Origin: a virus
Reading direction: 5' to 3' (one strand)
Virus record (IMG/VR): IMGVR_UViG_3300030108_005755
Coordinates: 1-22,238 of that record
DNA length: 22,238 nt
The notes beneath the pieces were generated by a model. It had not been told where the DNA came from, did not search any database, and worked only from the letters and a program-made list of their open reading frames with translations. Within the stretch, counting starts at the first letter, position 1, and each line of letters begins with the position of its first letter. A program made the position numbers and the translations under genes. This document shows positions 16,401 through 22,060 of this stretch, one piece after another.

Positions 16401-19400
16401 GATTTAGCTAAAAAAAGAAATATAAATATTAAAGGAATAGATAATAAGATAAAGTTGTTAGATGTAGTGTATAATGACATTAAAAAAGAAAAACAAGCTG
16501 AAGCTAAAAAAGGAAAAAAAGCTGCAAAAGAAAAAGATATAAAAGAATTTAAAGAATCACTACCAAATGTATCAGAAATAGATAAGCTTACAAATTCAAA
16601 TTGGAATGTTGAATTAAACAAAGCTCTTGAAGCTGTGATATTTGCAAGAGAACAGTTTAAAAAAGGAAAAATAACAGAAAAAAATCTTATAGCAGCAGAA
16701 AATAACTTTACTATTTCAAAAAAATTAAGTAAAAAATTTGCAACTCCAAAACAAATTAATGATTTAATTAAAAAGTATAAAGCTGAAATTAAAAAGTCTA
16801 AAGACAAACCTAAAACTAAAAAGAAAATTGTAAAGAAGAAGGATGATTTTATAGTTGAACAACCTAAAGCATATAATGAAATTAGATTTAAATCTACATA
16901 TAAAGGCAAGTCTGAAGACCGAATACATCGTAAGAAAGATGATGGTAGTTGGGAGTTTGAAGTCCTTAATGAAGAAGGTAATTTAGAATTTGTCCCAATA
17001 AAAAGCAAGGCTATCATAGCAAAAGCTAATAAAAAATTAACTACTAAAGACAAAGATATAGAAGATGCTCAAAGAAAACTAGATGAGCAAAAAGACGAAG
17101 AAGCAAAAAAAGATATGTTTGATTTTCTTGTAAAAGAATATAAGGAAACAGGAGGTGGTGAATTTGCATTTATGGGGATTACGCCACAAGGATTGAAGAT
17201 GTTAAAAAATCTTGCAATAGTTATAGGAAAGAAAACATATGGCTCTGTTTTTAAAAGGGGAGACAATTCATTTACTATTGATTCAAAGATAAATCTTATG
17301 TCTATAGCAGGAATAGACATAATAAGAAAAGGAGCTAAAAATTTAAAACAATTTAAAAATGAAATGGTAAATAAGTTTGATAACTCTGTAATAAGATATA
17401 TTAAAAAAATATACAAAGGTTCTAAAGATTATTTGCAAAGAATTTTTAAAGGGAATCAAAGACTTGAAAGAGACCCACAAGAATCTATATTAAATGCTAA
17501 AAAAGAAGATTTATATTTTTACCCTAAAGATGATAGAGGCTTTAGAAAAAAAGCTTATGATATTCTTAGTCCATATGGAGCTCCAATAAGTGAAAGGCTA
17601 GACAGAATTAATCCAATGTTTAAAAAAGCTTTAATAGACTATCAAAGAAATATAGATTTTTTTGTAAGAGATATGAATAAGCTTATAGCTCCTTTTTTAA
17701 AAAAATATAAAAATCTAACAATGAAAGAACAACGTGTTTTAGATTCTGCATTATATACGGGCGAATTAGAAAGAATTAATAAAACTTTAGATAGATATGA
17801 TTTAAGAGAAGAATACAAAGGTGTAAAAGAAGCTATGGATACTATATTCAAACAAGCTAATGATGCAGGTATGGATTTATCTTTTGTAGAAAATTATTTT
17901 CCTAGACAAGTAATAGACCCTGGACAATATTATGAATATCTGTATGAAAAAGAAATGCAAGATAAGCCTGAAGTTATAGCGAGTCTAGACAGGCAATACA
18001 AAAGAAAGGAAAGGGAATTTGATAGAGAGTTAACTCTTGAAGAAAAAATCACTATAATAAACAAAACAATGGAATCATTTAGAAAAATGCCTGGTATAAA
18101 AAATAAAAATCACAGAACTGTAGGCATAATAGATGTAGAAAATATTGGATATTATAAAATGGGAAATGTATCAATAGTATCTTATATAGAAAACATGGCA
18201 AGACAAATAGAAAAACAAAAGTTTTTTGGAAAAAATGCAAACATAAATAAAGATTTAACAAATTCAATAGGTGCAGTAGTTAATAAACTTGTTCAACAAA
18301 ATAAATTAAACGAAAAACAAAAGGAAGAAGCAAAAGCAATATTTCAAAGTTATTTTAACAAACAAAATAGCAATTATTGGGTGAGTAGTTTGAGAAAAAT
18401 TACATATATGTCAACCTTGGGTCAATTTACAAGTTTATTAGGTACTACAAGTGAAATTGGTGCAAATATAAGCGAATTTGGAGTATTTAATTTTGCAGGT
18501 GTAGTAATTGACAAGATGAGAGGCAAGAAACTAACAACTATAGAAGATATAGGAATAGAAAAAATATCTCAAGATTTATCAGACGCAGGAGACTTTAAAA
18601 GTGATGCATTAAAAAAGATATTTGCATGGAATGGATTTGCCAAAGCAGACAGATTGTTAAAAGAAACTTATATTAATAGTGCAATTAGATATTATCAAAA
18701 ACAAGCCAAAAAAATTGGAAAAACTAATGAAATAACAGGATATGATAATTTCTCTAAAAAACAATACAAAATGCAACTTGAAGAAATATTTGGTGTAGAT
18801 GAACAAGGCAATTTAAAATCTAATGTAATTCAACACTTAAAAGATGGTGTGATTTCAAACGACGTATTAACATTAGCATATTCTAAACTTTTAGAGATTC
18901 AACCTGTAGCTGACTCTGAATTAACAACAAAATATATGGATGGTGGTGGATTTTACAGATTGTGGAGTCAATTAAAAACTTGGCAAATTAAAATGTTTAG
19001 CTTTCAAAGAGAAAAATTAAGAAAAAATCTATCGATTGCAACAACAAAACGACAAAAAGCTTTGGCTTGGAAAGAATCTTTACAATCAGTTGCATGTTTG
19101 GCAGTTGCGGGAGCTGCAGGAGACGAGATAAGAGATTGGTTCAAAGGAGAAGATAATCCATTTAAAGAACATGTTTGGGACAATGCTCTTTCTATATTTA
19201 TGTTAAGTAGCTATAAATTTGAAAGATTTTCTCGTTCGGAATTCTTTGAAAATCCTACTGTAGACTTTGCAGCTTCAGGACCAATCGTTAGTTTATTAAA
19301 TGATGCATTATTACTAGCTAGATGGAAAACACCTATTCCATTATTATCTTTAACTAAAAAAATGGAACCTCTAAGTATGAATGAGAATGAACATACTTTA

Positions 19401-19757
19401 TACTATGGTCTTAAAAGTATAAGACACATTCCATTTGTAGGAGGATTTGCATATTATGGTCATCCTGGAATACCATATTTATTAGATAAACATAAGGGGA
19501 TGGGTGGATACAAGTCATATGTTAATCGAAAATTAAAAGATTTTGAAGCAGAGTTAGGTCAATTTGAAGACTATTATGATTTTATTACAACTCCTATTGA
19601 TGAAGTTAATAAAAAATTAGATTATGAGTTGACAGAACAACAACATGCTTTTTTACAAAAACTCATATTAGAAAAAACAGAAATAGATGAATATGAAGGC
19701 AAAGAAGTAGATGAAAGATTTGATAAAATAAAAGAATATTATCACGGTCCTGAGTAA
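13410..19757 (+). CDS. Giant internal virion protein with lysozyme-like N-terminal part
   Basis: The protein has 2115 residues. Residues about 65-200 look like a peptidoglycan-active segment: EFARIYAPKDDKNDPEKYA, then Glu125 in TLEGF, NNPG at 149-152, and EFAKFDTIEDGYRAL at about 182-195. Residues about 383-470 contain an apolar stretch (FWASLIGQQIPQMILTTGVG onward) that could span a membrane. Residues about 805-1028 hold three short helix-turn-helix repeats resembling SAP domains within a Lys-rich linker. From about 1367 to 2050 there is a long helical region with patterns shared by giant ejection proteins (ISERLDRINP, NYFPRQV, KADRLLKETYINSA). It probably forms the trans-envelope channel at infection. 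It ends in tandem TAA TAA stops, and GGAG precedes the ATG. Confidence 0.65.
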   Translation: MSNLMEFSPNALKKEESLNNAKKQKVIKQSNFSAGPLAMFSPGVEKENVEENVINPSKKSNDRFPITVAEFARIYAPKDDKNDPEKYASDLVSLINKNYNLNIDTTSNIFDIDTDKLVQTIPTLEGFNQSEEYNLEKFNKPQNLSQEFNNPGMLKFRNQDNSSPAREVRTLDTNKLLYEQGEFAKFDTIEDGYRALEKDIMLKQKRAKIQKLHDEAVKLGLEDTVQANIMSLVSQEDSIRQEPVSASVAPQGFLAMTAREGESFVRIQLRNALGSVYEAAGTTNPRDAFYKDVRDKDGNKIYSESAIRDDIAPTSFKRQDRTTIEEFVPEITVEEARRRTRENETFKYGLAMRQKAQQIYKDTPRLQMPENMVELEGIGMILEPQFWASLIGQQIPQMILTTGVGFATSLASGGNIVAGTAAAMATTGILEGGLAYDEARKYGLEPDEADDVLMTVGMFNALIESAPSGMLLKKLGIGKGLEKEFVRKLIEKGVTKETLKEGFAQGVTEAATETLQEFVNIQAELKYLDENDLPLPKDISNRLLQSGLSGFFVGDLLGTYASFRNIKKEIQNIQTFDLVVNALENNTLNELDSKTALAGYIQLTDEQKKQYKITDEQFLKTIGKENIEKANTEIKNDLREKRGIDKDSPVGPMVQIEDGSYINVEDVIDAKKDKIINSDIQDKDVEDFDKNTDTEAKRLFSSSDLDLIDNYNGTIIEGNNITSQVLEAEIGKEFTINNKKYELIKTENDYVVKPVQEKKDKRTNQEQLESSRREVLITREENAKYNIKLFEANTPSVRNKQIDSKIVSELKDISKELNLPIVKKGKRLNKNELRNQIKEFYDKKEQDVAQKETVEEAPKVKKDFEKTTKVESKPKEAPAINDPEKLKSLLKDESVAESLLSNVEAIDYKTLVQAAKGLNPVSRSKFDLFQAIRRNVQKKDVPEQKGPEEQIRKNKKTSKEKVDPVRELETTLSNEDSVQKLMENPAERRNIPAKVVKDLAKKRNINIKGIDNKIKLLDVVYNDIKKEKQAEAKKGKKAAKEKDIKEFKESLPNVSEIDKLTNSNWNVELNKALEAVIFAREQFKKGKITEKNLIAAENNFTISKKLSKKFATPKQINDLIKKYKAEIKKSKDKPKTKKKIVKKKDDFIVEQPKAYNEIRFKSTYKGKSEDRIHRKKDDGSWEFEVLNEEGNLEFVPIKSKAIIAKANKKLTTKDKDIEDAQRKLDEQKDEEAKKDMFDFLVKEYKETGGGEFAFMGITPQGLKMLKNLAIVIGKKTYGSVFKRGDNSFTIDSKINLMSIAGIDIIRKGAKNLKQFKNEMVNKFDNSVIRYIKKIYKGSKDYLQRIFKGNQRLERDPQESILNAKKEDLYFYPKDDRGFRKKAYDILSPYGAPISERLDRINPMFKKALIDYQRNIDFFVRDMNKLIAPFLKKYKNLTMKEQRVLDSALYTGELERINKTLDRYDLREEYKGVKEAMDTIFKQANDAGMDLSFVENYFPRQVIDPGQYYEYLYEKEMQDKPEVIASLDRQYKRKEREFDRELTLEEKITIINKTMESFRKMPGIKNKNHRTVGIIDVENIGYYKMGNVSIVSYIENMARQIEKQKFFGKNANINKDLTNSIGAVVNKLVQQNKLNEKQKEEAKAIFQSYFNKQNSNYWVSSLRKITYMSTLGQFTSLLGTTSEIGANISEFGVFNFAGVVIDKMRGKKLTTIEDIGIEKISQDLSDAGDFKSDALKKIFAWNGFAKADRLLKETYINSAIRYYQKQAKKIGKTNEITGYDNFSKKQYKMQLEEIFGVDEQGNLKSNVIQHLKDGVISNDVLTLAYSKLLEIQPVADSELTTKYMDGGGFYRLWSQLKTWQIKMFSFQREKLRKNLSIATTKRQKALAWKESLQSVACLAVAGAAGDEIRDWFKGEDNPFKEHVWDNALSIFMLSSYKFERFSRSEFFENPTVDFAASGPIVSLLNDALLLARWKTPIPLLSLTKKMEPLSMNENEHTLYYGLKSIRHIPFVGGFAYYGHPGIPYLLDKHKGMGGYKSYVNRKLKDFEAELGQFEDYYDFITTPIDEVNKKLDYELTEQQHAFLQKLILEKTEIDEYEGKEVDERFDKIKEYYHGPE

Positions 19758-19762
19758 TAATA

Positions 19763-20137
19763 TTAAATAGATTCGTTAGGTTCAGGTATCATTATTTGAT
19801 GATACTCTGCACACCACCTAGTAATACTTTCAAGGTATTCAGTAAAGTCTTCAACAGATAGCTTAGTAGTAGATTGCACATTAAATCGTTGTTTAAAGTC
19901 TGAATGTATTTCATCTTTAGTCCAGCCTCCATATGTTTCATCTTGCATAACAGTTCTTATAACAACACCCCAATAGTATTTATTTTGCCAATGAGTTCTT
20001 GATGAAACTTCTGTAACTGTAATATCAACTTCGCCAGGGATTGTCTTAATAAAATCAATAAAAGATTGTTTGTTATGAAAGCTGAGTATCTGATTTTCTT
20101 TATCTACTCTAGCTCTAAATGATTTAGTCTTTAACAA
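19763..20137 (-). CDS. ninB: NinB-like recombination protein
   Basis: The 124-residue product matches the NinB (Orf) family of phage recombination mediators. It has an N-terminal strand region, then SFIDFIKTIPGEVDITV, then Asn/Tyr-rich THWQNKYYWGVVI (residues about 49-61), a GWTKDEIHSDFKQRF helix, and the typical ending TTKLSVEDFTEYLESITRW followed by IPEPNE. NinB binds single-stranded DNA and assists phage recombination. The length is near that of the family. The start is TTG at 20135-20137 with AAGGAGGT just upstream; that ribosome site lies inside the overlapping HNH gene, so the two are coupled. It is the last gene of the - strand operon. The symbol is given by family resemblance. Confidence 0.75.
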   Translation of the reverse strand: MLKTKSFRARVDKENQILSFHNKQSFIDFIKTIPGEVDITVTEVSSRTHWQNKYYWGVVIRTVMQDETYGGWTKDEIHSDFKQRFNVQSTTKLSVEDFTEYLESITRWCAEYHQIMIPEPNESI

Positions 20138-20402
20138 AATACCTCCTTAATATTGTGTGTGCTTCCTTCCATAAGTTTATACGATATTTATCTTCAAACT
20201 TTCTGAAACCATAGGCATGTCTTTCTGTGTGATGAACCCTGCAGAGGGGGACACAAGAATAATCGAGGATAGTATTAGTTATTGTATCCCCTCTCCCTGC
20301 CAAGCCTCTATGAGATAAATGGTCAGGGTCAACAGGAGTCTGTCCACACACAAGACAGGGTAATGATTTTACTTTTTGGATGTAGTCTTTCGTGTCCCTG
20401 AT
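20124..20402 (-). CDS. HNH-type zinc protein with unclear start
   Basis: The frame after TAA 20406-20408 encodes a compact HNH-like protein. Its features are Lys/Tyr-rich KDYIQKVKSLPC, a Cys-x2-Cys pair (C16, C19 in the 92-residue form), PVDPDHLSHRG with Asp27-His28, then CVPLCRVHHTERH with C54, H57 and H58, and a C-terminal helix. This is the layout of phage HNH/DUF968-type proteins, which bind zinc and may nick DNA. The only standard start codon is GTG at 20349-20351, which would remove the first Cys and has no ribosome site. An ATC at 20400-20402 has AAAGAGG 7 bases upstream and keeps the whole domain, so I give that span. A -1 frameshift from the upstream gene is the alternative. It overlaps that gene by 34 bases. 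Confidence 0.6.
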   Translation of the reverse strand: MRDTKDYIQKVKSLPCLVCGQTPVDPDHLSHRGLAGRGDTITNTILDYSCVPLCRVHHTERHAYGFRKFEDKYRINLWKEAHTILRRYFVKD

Positions 20403-20593
20403 ATCTTAGCCTCTTTATTTTTCTTTTCTATATGTTTAGACAAACCATCAAGGTCTCCTTTGTATTCAACATAATCATTTACAAGTTGAAATAGTTTACC
20501 TTGATAATCTTGGAGCTTGTGCAACTCCATCAAAAGATAATTTAATCTTTGTGTTATTTCTTTGTTGGTTATTTTAGTAGGTTTTGTTTTCAT
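20369..20593 (-). CDS. Small coiled-coil hypothetical protein
   Basis: The protein has 74 residues. Residues 10-60 are strongly helical with a heptad-like pattern (TQRLNYLLMELHKLQDYQGK, then LFQLVNDYVEY), followed by a Lys/Thr/Ser-rich tail. It is probably a small coiled-coil protein, and no family is recognised. It overlaps the previous gene by four bases (ATGA). Its 3' end, with codons TCC AAA AAG TAA, overlaps the start region of the HNH gene. This end is the site where a -1 slip would enter the HNH frame. Confidence 0.5.
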   Translation of the reverse strand: MKTKPTKITNKEITQRLNYLLMELHKLQDYQGKLFQLVNDYVEYKGDLDGLSKHIEKKNKEAKISGTRKTTSKK

Positions 20594-20808
20594 TTTTTAT
20601 TTTTTCCTCTTTGATAAGCATAGAATATATCTCTAGAAAACATCTCGTAATACCACCATCCGTTATAAGCAGGTGGCAAAGCTTTAAACTTATTTAGTTC
20701 TTCTTGTCTTCTATTGTAAACCTTTTTAGTTTTATCATCGTTAGATTTTTTTCTACCACTATTTTCTCTCGATGGGAATTGAGCTAATTTAAGTTTCTTC
20801 TCTTCCAT
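20590..20808 (-). CDS. Small basic hypothetical protein
   Basis: The product has 72 residues when started at the ATG at 20806-20808, which has GAGGAGG just upstream and overlaps the stop of the zinc-ribbon gene (TAATG). A TTG nine codons earlier would extend it but lacks a ribosome site. The N-terminal half is basic (PSRENSGRKKSNDDKTKKVY), and the C-terminal half has aromatics (AYNGWWYYEMFSRDIFYAYQ). No known domain is seen. The basic part could bind nucleic acid, but that is only a composition-based guess. Confidence 0.55.
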   Translation of the reverse strand: MEEKKLKLAQFPSRENSGRKKSNDDKTKKVYNRRQEELNKFKALPPAYNGWWYYEMFSRDIFYAYQRGKNKK

Positions 20809-21008
20809 TACCCTCCTCTTTTTATCGTATTCCAATGTTTCTTACCAACCTCTCGCATAGCACATTTTTCACATACAATGTGTGTTGTCTTATAACCATC
20901 AGGATATAAGTGTTTAAATAGCATTTCCCATTCATAAGAGTGTCTAGGGATATGAGCACTACAGGTTTCACATGTAACATTTGTTTGACCTAAATACCTT
21001 ACAACCAC
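20808..21008 (-). CDS. Zinc-ribbon-like small protein
   Basis: The 66-residue protein has two Cys-x2-Cys pairs (C13/C16 and C46/C49) about 30 residues apart, with His and aromatic residues between them (HIPRHSYEWEMLF). This suggests one zinc site of ribbon type. The predicted start is GTG at 21006-21008, overlapping the end of the AT-hook gene. The ribosome site there is weak, but any later start would lose the first Cys pair. Small phage zinc proteins of this form often bind DNA or a host protein. The partner is unknown. Confidence 0.5.
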   Translation of the reverse strand: MVVRYLGQTNVTCETCSAHIPRHSYEWEMLFKHLYPDGYKTTHIVCEKCAMREVGKKHWNTIKRGG

Positions 21009-21262
21009 TTGTTTCTTTTACTCGTAGCTTTCTTAACTTTATTCTTAGAACCTTTAGGTCTTCCCCTTTTTCTTTTAGGCTTTGGTTTGTCTTTATATGT
21101 GTCTTGATATTGTTTTCTATATTTTAGTGCGAGATTATTCCACTCTAAAAACTCTTTAGCTTTTTTAACCATCATTGCCTCAGCATCATTTGCAGGTCTA
21201 CCAAATATAATTGTATTTATATCTGCCACTATTTCTTGAAACTTTTCTAAATCAGTTTTCAT
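20999..21262 (-). CDS. AT-hook DNA-binding protein
   Basis: The 87-residue protein has a helical N-terminal part (about 1-55) and a strongly basic tail. Residues 64-75 (RKRGRPKGSKNK) are a textbook AT-hook, the Gly-Arg-Pro core flanked by basic residues that lies in the minor groove of AT-rich DNA. Given the AT-rich genome, it may bind phage DNA, for packing, replication or gene control. The start is ATG 21262, with GGAGG five bases upstream. An in-frame start four codons earlier would place the site inside the gene. It overlaps the previous stop by four bases. Confidence 0.6.
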   Translation of the reverse strand: MKTDLEKFQEIVADINTIIFGRPANDAEAMMVKKAKEFLEWNNLALKYRKQYQDTYKDKPKPKRKRGRPKGSKNKVKKATSKRNKWL

Positions 21263-21549
21263 TTTACCCTCCAAACTCTTTGAGTTTTTTTATCTATTGA
21301 TTTAATTAAAAACAACTTTGTATAATGTAAATATTTATGATTTATATTTTCTTTTCTATCATTTTTAATTAATTCACCGATTGCATCACTCACCCAAACC
21401 TCAGCCGTTGAAAAAGTTCTGTTTTTAATTTTAATAGATTCTCCTTTTTTTAATATTGTCATTGCATTTACATGTGCTTTTTTATATTCCTTTATATTTT
21501 CCCATTCTGTTTTAGGTATAGGAATATCTTTTTCTATTTTAATTTCCAT
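21259..21549 (-). CDS. Small hypothetical protein (phage/plasmid family type)
   Basis: The 96-residue product begins with a KIEKDIPIPK segment. It continues with a central TILKKGESIKI pattern, a helical stretch with many Lys and Glu, and ends in TQRVWRVK. This combination of an N-terminal Ile-Pro-Pro-like strand, a (V/K)GESI turn and a final R-V-W-R-x-K resembles a family of short phage and plasmid proteins of unknown function. The ATG has AGGAG 7 bases upstream. It is the first gene after the structured 307-bp gap, so that gap would be its leader. Confidence 0.55.
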   Translation of the reverse strand: MEIKIEKDIPIPKTEWENIKEYKKAHVNAMTILKKGESIKIKNRTFSTAEVWVSDAIGELIKNDRKENINHKYLHYTKLFLIKSIDKKTQRVWRVK

Positions 21550-21558
21550 TTTATTCTC

Positions 21559-21566
21559 CTATTTAA
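21559..21566 (-). promoter_or_regulatory. Ribosome site of the gene after the structured gap
   Basis: The - strand reads TAGGAGAA a few bases before ATG 21549. It lies just 3' of module C of the structured region (ending at 21573), so folding of that module could influence access to it. Confidence 0.5.
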
Positions 21567-21572
21567 AAGTGT

Positions 21573-21855
21573 GAGCAGGTAGTTGTGAGGAGTATAATAT
21601 TGCTATACATTATTGGCGTTCATCGAAACGTACCTGCTCTAAGTTATATCCCTGCTATAGTCTTTGTGTCAGAAAGATAATATCTAGAGGTTACAATAAT
21701 CCTTTTTATCCAAAAAGCTATTGTGATTCTATCTACCATAACAGGGAATTTTATGTCGAGTATCAAAACAGGTCGAAAGGATGAGAGTGTTAAAAGTAAA
21801 AAAAATCTCTCAAAAGACCTAGGCTGCTCTCACGATAACAGCTCTCTACTCGACA
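21573..21855 (-). ncRNA. Candidate structured RNA or leader: three tandem helix-closed modules
   Basis: This occupies most of the 307-bp gap (21550-21856) without a supported gene. Module A is closed by 21754-21762 pairing with 21847-21855 (9 bp, TGTCGAGTA/TACTCGACA) and contains 21770-21774/21816-21820 (AGGTC/GACCT), 21782-21787/21807-21812 (TGAGAG/CTCTCA) and 21822-21826/21839-21843 (GGCTG/CAGCT). Module B is closed by 21649-21661 with 21735-21747: 13 bp in the - strand RNA, two of them G-U wobbles that would be mismatches in the + strand RNA. Inside is a hairpin at 21693-21724. Module C is closed by 21573-21581 with 21631-21639 (9 bp, GAGCAGGTA/TACCTGCTC) and contains a 5-bp/7-nt-loop hairpin at 21592-21608 and CGTT/AACG at 21617-21630. 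The modules are separated by only 6 and 9 bases. Strand: module B favours -, while small helices in A and C gain a G-U pair on +. Function is unknown. Confidence 0.4.
21643..21672 (-). promoter_or_regulatory. Possible sigma70-type promoter
   Basis: On the - strand, CTGACA (21667-21672) and TATAAC (21643-21648) are 18 bases apart, each one base from consensus. Transcription would begin near 21636, at the first bases of module C. The mRNA of the downstream operon would then carry a 5' hairpin. In AT-rich DNA such matches arise by chance, so this is moderate evidence only. Confidence 0.35.
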
Positions 21856-21856
21856 A

Positions 21857-22060
21857 TTATAAATTTAATCTTCCATCATTTGACATTAGTTTATATTCTG
21901 CAAATTTTTCTTTCCCTATATCTGTAATATCGTGCCCTTCTCCTCGAAGAGTGTGTATAATTGCACTCAATCTCATACCCATACCATTATTCAATGCTTC
22001 CAATGGTGTAAGTGTTCTACCTCTTTTTAGCCAATTTAGGACTCTTTGTTTTTGTGTCAT
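21857..22060 (-). CDS. Winged helix-turn-helix protein
   Basis: The 67-residue protein has the pattern of the small winged-helix family HTH_39: TQKQRVLNWLKRGRTLTPLEAL at the start, a helix with MRLSAIIHTLRGEG, and a short wing strand (HDITD). Members occur in phage early regions and probably bind DNA. It has AGGAGA 7 bases before the ATG and overlaps the end of the RusA gene by 44 bases. It ends directly before module A of the structured gap. It could act as a regulator of the operon or of late transcription, but this is not shown by the sequence. Confidence 0.7.
   Translation of the reverse strand: MTQKQRVLNWLKRGRTLTPLEALNNGMGMRLSAIIHTLRGEGHDITDIGKEKFAEYKLMSNDGRLNL

Noticed and set aside
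14597-17053. Several long - strand frames under the giant ejection gene
   Set aside because: They are mirror frames of A-rich coding sequence, giving Leu/Phe/Ser-rich products without ribosome sites or motifs.
21573-21639. tRNA-like element in module C (9-bp closing stem, 5-bp stem with 7-base loop)
   Set aside because: There is no D-arm of normal size and no T-arm with the TTCRA loop. The third arm is 4 bp with a 6-base loop, and the loop of the - strand arm lacks U33. It does not meet tRNA criteria.
21644-21739. 31-residue - strand frame inside module B
   Set aside because: It has no ribosome site and lies within the paired region, so the RNA-structure reading explains the sequence better. 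It could be revisited if ribosome profiling shows signal.
21782-21812. Intrinsic terminator in module A because of a run of eight T on the - strand
   Set aside because: The T-run lies in the loop of the TGAGAG/CTCTCA hairpin, not directly after a stem.
21573-21855. Hammerhead-type self-cleaving ribozyme
   Set aside because: A three-way junction and a GAAA are present on the + strand, but the CUGANGA core is absent in both orientations of all modules.
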